Part shown: positions 15,565-23,515 of the stretch, one piece after another
Numbering within the stretch: the stretch's first letter is position 1
Layout: each line of letters begins with the position of its first letter
Assembly (NCBI GenBank): GCA_030040995.1
Contig: JASHOS010000254.1
Coordinates: 1-32,565 of the forward strand
DNA from: Terriglobia bacterium
GTDB taxonomy: Bacteria > Acidobacteriota > Terriglobia > UBA7540
Reading direction: 5' to 3'
Length of the DNA stretch: 32,565 bases
Notes under the pieces: model-generated
What the model was told of the DNA's origin: nothing
The model's database searches: none
The model's input: only the letters and a program-made list of their open reading frames with translations
Made by a program: the position numbers and the translations under genes

Positions 15565-16596
15565 TTATTCCGACTCAGCTTCTCTCACGGACGTGCCACG
15601 TCCGCGCCAGCGGAGAGCCACAGCCAAGCCCAGAATGACCACGAGCGCTAGACTGAGCTGGGCGAGTGAAGAGGGCTCAGGCGCGGCGTAATATCCGACG
15701 ACATTGCCATTGTCACTTAGTCCCGTGATGTACTCGTACTGGAGCGAACCGAACGGAAGGCTCAAGGGCGTGGAGGCACCCGAAACATAGTTATAAATAA
15801 ATGCCGTTTCGTCGTTCGCGGTTTGACAGTTCACGCCAATTTCGTCGTCGTTGAAACCAGCGAGACCAGCTTGCCCTGCGCAGGGCACCGTGATGTCCGT
15901 AAACACGCCATTCGTATCAATAAAGAAGGACGTTCCTGAACCGGCGCTATAAGACTCGCCCAGGATTTGGCCGTTGTTATTGATCCCAAGCAATTCGGTT
16001 ACGGTGGCCCCTGGGACCGCAATGGTCTGGTAATTGCCATTGCTGTAGAGATAACCGTCGACCACCAAATCAGCAGTGGTGTCCAGAAAAGTTCCCACAA
16101 TCTCACCGCTATTATTAATGGCCCGTGCCGTCGTGAAGCCCCCGGATGATCCAGGTGCATTTAGCATGCTCGTTCCCCCTGACTGATTCACAAAAGCTGC
16201 CTCGGAATTGGGAGAGAAGCTGCCGTACCCTACAACACTGCCCGAATCATTGATTCCGCTGGCCTGAATCAATTCGGATCCCTGGGGGGCAACTGTGCTG
16301 ACGGATCCGCCACTGTAATAGAACCCCGACTGAGTGACACCCGTGATGTCGAATGAGTTGGAGCTCCCGAAACTGAAAACATCATAGTCCGTGCCCGTGG
16401 AGTACCCACCCACCACTTGACCCAGGTTGTTGACGCCCATAGGTGTGACCAGAGTTGCTCCCGGCACGGTAATGGCCGTATAGGTGCTCCCGTTGTAAAG
16501 AAATCCCCCTGATTCCGGCAGGTTGTCGGCACGACTCGATTTCGCGAAGACCAAAAACATGCCGACCATTCCCAAAGTTACAATAAGTCGTCTCAT
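15565..16596 (-). CDS. HAF-repeat PEP-CTERM secreted protein
   Basis: 343-aa exported protein. A signal peptide covers residues 1-23 (cleavage near SRA|DN). The body is built of HAF-type repeats, with recurring YNG-x-YT-x-ITVPGA, GINNNGQILGE, NNSGEIVG and GLSDNGNVVGY blocks. Residues 305-334 form a PEP-CTERM tail: APEP followed by a hydrophobic helix (311-328) and a basic RWRGR stop. A short extra tail TSVREAESE follows the basic cluster. It is the obvious local substrate for the exosortase at 179-1114. The start is firm: AAGGAG lies 8 bases before the ATG. The 127 bp upstream holds a small ACACC/GGTGT inverted repeat and may contain a separate promoter. The extracellular role is unknown. Confidence 0.93.
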   Translation of the reverse strand: MRRLIVTLGMVGMFLVFAKSSRADNLPESGGFLYNGSTYTAITVPGATLVTPMGVNNLGQVVGGYSTGTDYDVFSFGSSNSFDITGVTQSGFYYSGGSVSTVAPQGSELIQASGINDSGSVVGYGSFSPNSEAAFVNQSGGTSMLNAPGSSGGFTTARAINNSGEIVGTFLDTTADLVVDGYLYSNGNYQTIAVPGATVTELLGINNNGQILGESYSAGSGTSFFIDTNGVFTDITVPCAGQAGLAGFNDDEIGVNCQTANDETAFIYNYVSGASTPLSLPFGSLQYEYITGLSDNGNVVGYYAAPEPSSLAQLSLALVVILGLAVALRWRGRGTSVREAESE

Positions 16597-16723
16597 GCTC
16601 TTATCTCCTTAAGCGGGATATAACCTCCGTCACAGACACCAGGACGCCCGGTGTAGGATGGCTGTTGTGTGATTTGGACGCGATTTGCGATACTGAAGTG
16701 GTTAACTCTCTTTCAACAAAGCC

Positions 16724-17332
16724 TCATTGGAAGTTCGGGTAGGTCCGGTCCCGCTCAGAAATCACTTCCACGCTTCCGGGCCACGTAATGTGGAAGGTAG
16801 GGTCATTCCACCGCAAGCCCCGGGCCGATTCTACGTTGTAGAAGTCCGACATCTGGTAGAAAACCTCGGTATCGTCTTCTAAGGTTAAGAATCCGTGCGC
16901 ATAGCCCTCGGGCGCGTAAATCATGTTTCGTTGATCAGCCGTCAGGACCACTGCGACCCAATCTTTGAACGTCGGCGATTCGCGACGCAGGTCAATTAGC
17001 ACGTCGTAAACCGAGCCCCGTGTGCAGCGCACGAGTTTAGCCTCGGCAAAGGGTGGCTCCTGATAGTGCATGCCACGAAGCGTTCCCTTTCGGGTGTTGA
17101 AAGAAATGTTGCATTGCACCAGCCTGGAATTCAGCCCGTGGCTTTCGAATTCTCTCTGGCACCAGGACCGGGCAAAGAACCCGCGCTCGTCCGCCTTGGG
17201 CTCGAGACGAATCTCAAAAGCCCCCCTCAACTTGGTTTCTTGGAAGACCACGATCGATGGTTCGAAGAAGGAAGGAGTATGAATCACCCTTTTGGCTTGC
17301 GGAATCCCAAAGCACCGAGTGAGAAAATGCAC
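16724..17332 (-). CDS. dTDP-4-dehydrorhamnose 3,5-epimerase family protein (RmlC/RfbC-like)
   Basis: Cupin-fold sugar-nucleotide epimerase, 202 aa in the full frame. Family blocks are clear: DERGFFARSW, TLRGMHYQ with the catalytic His89, KLVRCTRGSVYDVLIDLR, YAPEGYAHGFLTLEDDTEV and LRWNDPTFHITWP. The first 28 or so residues go beyond the usual start and may be untranslated; GTG codons within them are possible starts, but no ribosome site settles the matter. No other dTDP-rhamnose genes (rmlA, rmlB, rmlD) are in the window, so it may act on the CDP-keto sugar of the nearby module. It begins 12 bp after the PQQ dehydrogenase gene ends. Confidence 0.9.
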   Translation of the reverse strand: MHFLTRCFGIPQAKRVIHTPSFFEPSIVVFQETKLRGAFEIRLEPKADERGFFARSWCQREFESHGLNSRLVQCNISFNTRKGTLRGMHYQEPPFAEAKLVRCTRGSVYDVLIDLRRESPTFKDWVAVVLTADQRNMIYAPEGYAHGFLTLEDDTEVFYQMSDFYNVESARGLRWNDPTFHITWPGSVEVISERDRTYPNFQ

Positions 17333-17344
17333 TCGGCCATCAAA

Positions 17345-19516
17345 CTACAATCCCAACATGAATAGTGCATGTCCTGCCGATACTAAGATCACCTGGTGCC
17401 CCTCCACAGTAAACGAGATCGGCGGTGCTGAGGTATTCCCACCCAATAGAACGCGCCACAACTCGCGTCCGGTTGCCGAATCGAGGGCAAAAATGTACCC
17501 TCCCGATGCTCCGAATACAAGGCCGCCGCCTGTCGCCAAGAGACCACTTACGCTCGCAAATGGTTCCTGTGGCGAAAAATACTCCCATTTTCTCGCTCCC
17601 GTTGCAATGTCTAACGCCCGCACCACTGTTTTCAGCGGTTGGTCACGGGCGTCAGCGCCGCCGGAACTGCCCGCGTAAAATCCAAGGTAACCGCGCTTGG
17701 GATGCGGCGACTTCGTGAATACGGAAGCACCCTCTGCGGCAGGGACGAAGAGCAATCCTCTCTTCCTGTCAAACGCCGCATTTTCCCAGTTAGTACCACC
17801 ACTAACACCCGGCCTTACCAGTCGGCCCCAGGGCGAAGCGTCTCCGTCTGAGGCTAGGATCGGACGCCCTCCCGAATCGAGATCTTTCGCCCAGTTCTGC
17901 TCGACGAAAGGAACGCCCAAGAGGAATTTACCGGTTGTCCGGTCGAGTACGTAATAGAAGCCATTCCTGTTTGCGACGCACAACACGCGGCGCAATACGC
18001 CCTGGATCGGGATGTCCACCAGTATGGGCGTCTGGGTTGCGTCCCAGTCGTGCTCATCGTGCGGCGTGAATTGGAAATACCATGCCAGTTTTCCTGAGCT
18101 GGCATGCAGGGCGATCATGCTGTTGGTGAACAGGTTGTCGCCTGGCCGGACGTCTCCGTTCAAAGCGGGGGCCGGATTGCCTACGCCCCAGTAGAGTAGA
18201 TCGAGCGTGGGGTCGTAACTTCCTGTCACCCAGGTTGGGCCGCCACCTGTTCGCCACGCATCATTCTGCCACGTGTCGTGCCCGAATTCTCCTGGACCGG
18301 GAATCGTATTGAACTTCCATCGCAGTTGGCCGGTTTTTGCGTCGTAGGCGGCCAAGAACCCTCGAATACCAAACTCGCCACCAGCAACGCCAACGACGAC
18401 TAACCCATTGACGAGCAGCGTCGCCCCGGTCATGGTGAAACCGTCGGATGGCTTGGCCACCCGGGTTTGCCAAATCACGCTCCCATTATTGGCATTGATG
18501 GCGACCAGGAAATCATCCAGACTACCCAAGTACAGCGTGTTCCCCAACACGGCAAGACCCCTGTTCGTCGCGCTAACAGCCACCGGCAGCTTATCGGGGA
18601 GATTCCGCTTGTACCGCCATCTTACGGCTCCTGATTTCGCATCCAAGGCGACCGCCTCACAAGGCGGTTCTGTGATGAAAATCTCTCCGCCGACGACAAT
18701 CGGTGTTGATTCGTTACTTGGTCCAGACGAGGGGAACTGGCGAATCCATCGAACTCCAAGCCGCGAAACATTCTCACGGTTGATCTCGGCCAAGGGCGTG
18801 TAACGCCACCCGTTGAGAGAGCCCGAGTACGTCAACCACTCATCCGGACTGCTCCCAGCAGTTCGAATCTGTTCATCCGTCACCTGGACGTTAATAGGGG
18901 GCAGGTGTGCCGTGCTTTGGCTGGCGGCAGCAGACTGCAAGGTTCTCAGAAAGCCGACAAGCTGCCACCGTTCCTCAGCGGACATCGGGACGGGAGCCAT
19001 AGCGGTACCAGGAATCCCATCCCTTGTAACCAGATATTTGGCTAAATCACTGTCACCGTGGCTGAGCCCGGGACGATTCAACGCCGGAGCCGCTCCCCCC
19101 GTTGCATCGTTACCGTGGCACCTGACGCAGTGTTCGCGAAATATCCCTGCGCCGCTTCGATGATCCGCCTCGGTGACGTATCGATTCACAATTGCGCCAT
19201 CCAGGCTAAAGCGCCCGTTCACAAATGCTTCCAAGCCGAATCCACCGCGAACGTGCGTCATGAACCAAAGCTCACGCCATGAAAACTCGGGTATGTCACC
19301 TTCTGCTTTGAGCGTAAAAAGATGCGCGCGCCATGAGAGTTTCTCCCACGTCCATCCACTGGGCAAATGCCGGCCCGTAAATGATTTCCACGCGAAGGGT
19401 GCTGCTATGGCGAGGCCAATTAGAAAAAAGGTGACCACGGCAACGATGCGCGCAAATCTTTTCCGTGGGCGCCTCGCTCTCGATTGATCCATCCGGATTT
19501 CAGTCATGGGTTCCAT
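17345..19516 (-). CDS. Membrane-anchored cytochrome c / PQQ-dependent dehydrogenase
   Basis: 723-aa quinohaemoprotein. An N-terminal membrane helix (about 23-45) is followed by a periplasmic cytochrome c domain with CVRCH (C130, C133, H134) and a likely Met173 ligand in GTAMAP. A PQQ-type eight-bladed propeller then runs from about 225 to 723. Propeller features include GVAGGEFGIRGFLAAYDAKTG-type blade sequence (with E381), WGVGNPAP and TPHDEHDWD with candidate catalytic Asp490, plus repeated ALD-x-x-(S/T)G-x-x-x-W blade ends. It should oxidise an alcohol or sugar in the periplasm and pass electrons to its own haem. Its presence between glycan genes is unusual. The start among Met1, Met4 and Met9 is uncertain. 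The gene is complete and shows no frameshift. Confidence 0.92.
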   Translation of the reverse strand: MEPMTEIRMDQSRARRPRKRFARIVAVVTFFLIGLAIAAPFAWKSFTGRHLPSGWTWEKLSWRAHLFTLKAEGDIPEFSWRELWFMTHVRGGFGLEAFVNGRFSLDGAIVNRYVTEADHRSGAGIFREHCVRCHGNDATGGAAPALNRPGLSHGDSDLAKYLVTRDGIPGTAMAPVPMSAEERWQLVGFLRTLQSAAASQSTAHLPPINVQVTDEQIRTAGSSPDEWLTYSGSLNGWRYTPLAEINRENVSRLGVRWIRQFPSSGPSNESTPIVVGGEIFITEPPCEAVALDAKSGAVRWRYKRNLPDKLPVAVSATNRGLAVLGNTLYLGSLDDFLVAINANNGSVIWQTRVAKPSDGFTMTGATLLVNGLVVVGVAGGEFGIRGFLAAYDAKTGQLRWKFNTIPGPGEFGHDTWQNDAWRTGGGPTWVTGSYDPTLDLLYWGVGNPAPALNGDVRPGDNLFTNSMIALHASSGKLAWYFQFTPHDEHDWDATQTPILVDIPIQGVLRRVLCVANRNGFYYVLDRTTGKFLLGVPFVEQNWAKDLDSGGRPILASDGDASPWGRLVRPGVSGGTNWENAAFDRKRGLLFVPAAEGASVFTKSPHPKRGYLGFYAGSSGGADARDQPLKTVVRALDIATGARKWEYFSPQEPFASVSGLLATGGGLVFGASGGYIFALDSATGRELWRVLLGGNTSAPPISFTVEGHQVILVSAGHALFMLGL

Positions 19517-19603
19517 TGCTTTGACTCTGTGGCACTTGCAATCCTCCGAGCGTCGAGCTGAGCGTTAGGGAACGTCCCACATCGCAATTTACAGATAGAC
19601 TCG

Positions 19604-20497
19604 CTACGTTGCCTGCGCGACTTCCTCTTCATCGTAGAGAGCAATTGCCTCGTGCGGAATATGACTGAGGTCTGTTCCTCGCAGGTAGTCCCGCATCGTC
19701 GTTCCCGTGCACTCCGAGTCAATGTTGGACGCGCCAGTTTTGGCCCAGACTTCGTCAAGGTGAACAGTCCGGAAGTCGATGCTGTAACGCGCCTCGCCGG
19801 ACGTGTTCGGCACCGTCGAATGCAATTGGGCAGCGGAGAAAAGGAAGATTCCACCTACGTCACAGATAAGACGTACCTGGGGGTCCAGTTCGAGCGGCTC
19901 TTCCGGCTTGGGCTGCACGCGTGTATCGGCTTTGATGTGCTGCGCGGCATTTTGCCGGCTTTCGCGGTTCCACTTAGCGTAATTGTATTGCTTTGACCCA
20001 TTCCTTACCGGCTGGCTCCAATAACGGGGATGGAACGCCATGCAATTTTCTGAGTTGAGCTGATAGACAGGCATCCACCAGTTGATCTGGCAGAATGGCG
20101 CCGAATACCAGGTATCGCGGTGGGGATGGAAGGCGTACGCGATGCCCGACGCAAGATAATTTGAAGGGTACGCCGTGCGAAGCCGCGGAACGTCGAAGTA
20201 AGTCTTCTCCAGGTCGCATCCGTGCTCAGCCAGCAACTCTCGAATGAACTCTTTAGACCTCGGGTGGTGTATGAATCTCGGCTTGAGCTCGGCCAGAATC
20301 TCCACGCACCGCTCTACGGGGAGATTGTTCTGGACGCTGCGCGGGTCGTACGGAGAGAAAGCTGTCTCAATCAATTCGCGCGCGAACTCGCAGAACTTTA
20401 CCGCGGCTGGCGAGGGAGAATAGACGAAGACCGCCCCCCGGTATAGCTCCTCACGTCGCTTTGCTTCATCGCCCTTGAAATCGCAAAATATGTTCAT
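19604..20497 (-). CDS. Phytanoyl-CoA dioxygenase-like 2OG-Fe(II) oxygenase
   Basis: A 297-aa protein with a plausible non-haem iron site: the HRD motif (H126, D128) in AFHPHRDTWYSAP and distal His226 in QLHSTVPNTSGEARYS, with Arg237 placed to hold 2-oxoglutarate. The surroundings (CQINWWMPVYQL, NSENCMAFHP) fit a double-stranded beta-helix oxygenase. The reaction is unknown; hydroxylation or oxidation of a glycan precursor or lipid is possible given the location. I chose the ATG at 20497, which has AGGAG about 8 bases upstream; the ATG at 20503 is only 2 bases from that site. It is followed after an 87-bp gap by the PQQ dehydrogenase gene. The family call is moderate, from motif order only. 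Confidence 0.75.
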   Translation of the reverse strand: MNIFCDFKGDEAKRREELYRGAVFVYSPSPAAVKFCEFARELIETAFSPYDPRSVQNNLPVERCVEILAELKPRFIHHPRSKEFIRELLAEHGCDLEKTYFDVPRLRTAYPSNYLASGIAYAFHPHRDTWYSAPFCQINWWMPVYQLNSENCMAFHPRYWSQPVRNGSKQYNYAKWNRESRQNAAQHIKADTRVQPKPEEPLELDPQVRLICDVGGIFLFSAAQLHSTVPNTSGEARYSIDFRTVHLDEVWAKTGASNIDSECTGTTMRDYLRGTDLSHIPHEAIALYDEEEVAQAT

Positions 20498-20563
20498 TGA
20501 CATTTCTCCTTCTAAAGGTATGTCTTGATATCAGGTGTCTGTAGATTGGCGCCATCCGTCCTG

Positions 20564-22072
20564 TTAAGCTGACACCAGACTCTCTTCTTCAACTGATGGA
20601 CGCCCTTTTAGCCCGCGCAGAAGCTCCAGGTAGAGGGTCTTCTGCCCTGCTACAAAGAGAAGCATCACGGAAAAAACCGCGAGCAGAGCGCCGGTCTCCA
20701 GAGCCAACCGCGGAAGCGGCGGCAGGGATTGACCGTACGCCAGCCGCGCTCCAAGAGCGAACGCACCTGCCGCCATCGCGCAAGCCAGCGGCCGCGCGCT
20801 TGTCCGCAATATGTCCCAGAACGAAACGGCGGTGCCGTACACACACCAGGCGATATGCGGTAAAACCCACAGCATCATCACCACCGAGTATGCGAGTGCC
20901 ACTCCCTTAGGTCCGTGCGGCAGGCCGATCACGTAGCCGCCTATAATCAACGGCGCGAACACGAGAGCAATCTTCAGGCTTCGTTTGACGAGGCCAACCG
21001 AATACATCAGCCAGCCCAGAGGATTGATAACCGCAAAAATCAGGATTGTCGGTGCCAGCAAACGAAGAATAGGCGCGGCGGCGTTCCACTTTGGCCCTAA
21101 GACAACAAGGATCACATCGCCAGAGAAAAGAGCAAAGGCAACCGTAACCGGCAGGGTAAGCGCCAGGACAAGAGAGTAGGCCTTAAGAAAATAGCTTCTT
21201 AGCTGCGCAGGCTGGTCCTGCAGCCGAGACAACGCGGAAAATGTTACTTCGCCAGCGGCCTGGTTCAGGTTGCTGGTGGGAATGTTGATAAGCCGATACG
21301 CTCTTCCATAAATGCCAATCGCAACTGGCCCCCAAAAGCGCCCCAGCAGCACTTTCTCAAAGTTATAAGCGATATAGGCCACGAATCCATTCAAAGTCAG
21401 CGTGCCGCCAAAGCGTATCATCGAACGCACCCCCGACAGCCTTCGCGGGAGCTGCGGAATCCAGGAAGTGGCTATCCAGCAGCCTATCGTTATCACAAGA
21501 GGATTCGCGACGTTGGTCGCTACTAGAGCCCAGTAGCCGAAACCCACCAGGGCGGCGCCGATGCCCGCGATGGTGCTCGCGATGGCACTGGCCGTGTAGA
21601 TAATTCCCAGAGTGGTGAAGCGCATCTGGCGCTGGAGATGCGCGCCATGCTGCACGCCAGCGGCGTTGAAGAGAAAACCAGTGGCCATAACTGCCGTCAC
21701 TGCGACCAGCCGCGAATCGTGATAAAAGGCGGCGATGGCTGGCGCCATTGCAACGCCCAAAGCCGTCAGCCCGGCGCCAAGCAGGATGTTTATCCAGAAT
21801 AATGTTGAGGCCTCGTCATTCGTGAGGCTTGGCCGCTGAACGGCGGCAGCGGAAAGCCCGAAATCGCGGAACAGTCCCAGGATTCCCGTAACGGCCGTGA
21901 CCATGCCGACCAAGCCATAGTCCGCCGGCCCGAGCAACCTTGCCATCACCATAAGAGAGCCGATACCGACAGCGAAATTGGCTCCCTGCGCGGACAGCCT
22001 CACGAAACCGCCGCGAATGGTCTTTTGTTTTAGGTCTTTCACTTTGGAGGGGGTGCTGGCAGCCACGGTCAA
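20564..22072 (-). CDS. Wzx-type polysaccharide flippase
   Basis: 502-aa multi-pass membrane protein of the polysaccharide transporter (MOP/PST) superfamily, expected to flip undecaprenyl-linked repeat units across the inner membrane. The N-terminal QKTIRGGFVRLSAQGANF and MARLLGPADYGLVGM motifs and the central FEKVLLGRFWGPVAIGIYGRAY block are typical. About 12-14 hydrophobic helices are visible. No ATG occurs near the start. TTG (22072) and GTG (22066) are the candidates, with AAGAG as a weak ribosome site, and both lie inside a strong hairpin. It is followed 60 bp later by the dioxygenase gene. The family assignment is secure; the initiation codon is not. Confidence 0.93.
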   Translation of the reverse strand: MTVAASTPSKVKDLKQKTIRGGFVRLSAQGANFAVGIGSLMVMARLLGPADYGLVGMVTAVTGILGLFRDFGLSAAAVQRPSLTNDEASTLFWINILLGAGLTALGVAMAPAIAAFYHDSRLVAVTAVMATGFLFNAAGVQHGAHLQRQMRFTTLGIIYTASAIASTIAGIGAALVGFGYWALVATNVANPLVITIGCWIATSWIPQLPRRLSGVRSMIRFGGTLTLNGFVAYIAYNFEKVLLGRFWGPVAIGIYGRAYRLINIPTSNLNQAAGEVTFSALSRLQDQPAQLRSYFLKAYSLVLALTLPVTVAFALFSGDVILVVLGPKWNAAAPILRLLAPTILIFAVINPLGWLMYSVGLVKRSLKIALVFAPLIIGGYVIGLPHGPKGVALAYSVVMMLWVLPHIAWCVYGTAVSFWDILRTSARPLACAMAAGAFALGARLAYGQSLPPLPRLALETGALLAVFSVMLLFVAGQKTLYLELLRGLKGRPSVEEESLVSA

Positions 22073-22143
22073 TTCGCTCTTGAATTGACCGTGGGCTAGT
22101 TCTCACATAAAAGCCCACGGTCAGCGGAACGCGCTGAACGTGG
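22063..22143 (-). promoter_or_regulatory. Attenuator-like leader with mutually exclusive stems over the wzx start
   Basis: Three overlapping inverted repeats precede and cover the flippase start. Stem I pairs 22115-22126 with 22132-22143 (11 of 12 bp). Stem II pairs GACCGTGGGCT (22088-22098) with AGCCCACGGTC (22112-22122), 11 bp perfect. Stem III pairs CCACGGTCAATTC (22063-22075) with GAATTGACCGTGG (22082-22094), 13 bp perfect. I and II share bases, and so do II and III, so RNA can adopt I+III or II alone. Stem III contains both candidate start codons, with the weak ribosome site in its loop. The topology is read directly; regulation is inference. Confidence 0.6.
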
Positions 22144-22159
22144 TTACCAAAGACTTCAT

Positions 22160-23515
22160 CTACCGTCTACTGTTTGCCATCGCGAGTTCATTTTCAGGCT
22201 GGATGTGCGGTGCCGCCGTGCCGGCTGGGATCTGAAAGGCAGCCGCGTAGCGGATTCTCCAGTAGCGCCGCTTCTTGTCTAAGGGTTCCAGGCCGCCATA
22301 ATGCCAAGGCCAGTGCGCCTTCATAACGGGATCTCCCTCGTGAATCTCTTCGAGAAGCTCTTGTACGGGTTTCCATCCCGAATCGCGCGCAACCTTAGTC
22401 CGCACGTCGAGGTCGATTCCTGAAACGAACAGATAGCCGCCCGGCCGTACCAGTCGTGAGATGTTGCGCAAGCATCGTTCAGCTTCAATGGGAACCATGT
22501 GGCAAAGGAAGTTGCTCGCCACCACCATATCCTGGGGTCCCAGAGTATCGATCAATTCTGGCTCCCCCACATCGCCTACGTTCCACGTGATCCCTTCTTT
22601 GATACAGGACTTTACCGTCGCGCTCTGGCCATCCGTTTCGAAAAACTCCCGCTTTTCTTCCGCGGTCATTCGGTGAAAGATATCGGTGTCCGCCAACTCG
22701 GATTCCTTAATCGAATATACGCCGCGTCTTGCGAATTCCACTGCATGTCGGGAGATATCGATCGCATTCAGGGTGAGTTTCAGGTCAGGCCGAGCCGAGC
22801 GAATCCTCCACGCGATGGTATAAGCCTCAGCACCAAGACTGCAGCCAAGAACCGCGACACTGAGTGAGTCACCATTGCGCCTCGGATCCAATAAACGCCG
22901 GATCAGCTCCAGCTCTGGCCGGTTGCGAAGGAAATAGGTGCTAAACGCCTGAGCGCGAACTCCTTCTTTCCGGGCCAAGGCGTGTACGAAGCTACCGTAG
23001 GACCGTGCCCAAGAAAGCTGTTTTAGGCGGCTGGGAAGGTGAATCCAGAGCTCTCTGTTGAGCCGCAGGAAAGCTCGCGCCGGCGACTTGCCGGCAATGG
23101 TGATTCTGACTAGCCTCGTCAGCCACGATTCCCTGCCAGGCAAGAAAGCAGCATCCCGCCCCGTCACATCCGGATTCCACTTTGTATGCCTATCATTGCC
23201 ACGGAACCACCGCGGCCGGGCGAATCCCAGCAGGGTCATCTTTCCTGAGTAAGAGAATTCCACCTTCGGCGGGATCTCTACCAGCATACCTGGTGAAACC
23301 TCGTACCGCTGATCATCGATGGTGAAAAACCCGCTTCCGGAGAGGACGTAGTAGGTGCGAACGATCTTCTTGCTCACCATGAACGTGTCATGGCCCTTAA
23401 CGGACTCGATGAGACAAACATCGAGATCCTTCTGGCGAAGCGGCCCGAAGCTGTACCCCTCCACACCTGTACCCGTAAATGAAGTCGTCTTCGGAAGCGT
23501 GTAAATATATGTCAT
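22160..23515 (-). CDS. Cupin-CheR-type methyltransferase fusion
   Basis: 451-aa two-domain protein. Residues about 15-105 form a small cupin barrel (TYYVLSGSGFFTIDDQRYEV, SPGMLVEIPP). Residues about 190-400 form a CheR-like SAM methyltransferase with GCSLGAEAYTIA (224-235), NAIDISRHAVEFARRGVYS, and NFLCHMVPIEAERCLRNISRLVRPGGYLFVSG. No chemotaxis genes are near, so a role in protein-glutamate methylation is unlikely; methylation of a sugar or lipid-linked glycan, with the cupin binding substrate, is more plausible but unproven. The ATG at 23515 overlaps the stop of the pyruvyl transferase gene (ATGA), indicating translational coupling; the TTG at 23530 is rejected. It ends 87 bp before the wzx gene. 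Confidence 0.85.
   Translation of the reverse strand: MTYIYTLPKTTSFTGTGVEGYSFGPLRQKDLDVCLIESVKGHDTFMVSKKIVRTYYVLSGSGFFTIDDQRYEVSPGMLVEIPPKVEFSYSGKMTLLGFARPRWFRGNDRHTKWNPDVTGRDAAFLPGRESWLTRLVRITIAGKSPARAFLRLNRELWIHLPSRLKQLSWARSYGSFVHALARKEGVRAQAFSTYFLRNRPELELIRRLLDPRRNGDSLSVAVLGCSLGAEAYTIAWRIRSARPDLKLTLNAIDISRHAVEFARRGVYSIKESELADTDIFHRMTAEEKREFFETDGQSATVKSCIKEGITWNVGDVGEPELIDTLGPQDMVVASNFLCHMVPIEAERCLRNISRLVRPGGYLFVSGIDLDVRTKVARDSGWKPVQELLEEIHEGDPVMKAHWPWHYGGLEPLDKKRRYWRIRYAAAFQIPAGTAAPHIQPENELAMANSRR

Noticed and set aside
22160-23515. Chemotaxis receptor methyltransferase (CheR) annotation
   Set aside because: The SAM domain is CheR-like but the protein carries an N-terminal cupin and lies among glycan genes, with no receptor, CheB or CheA nearby.
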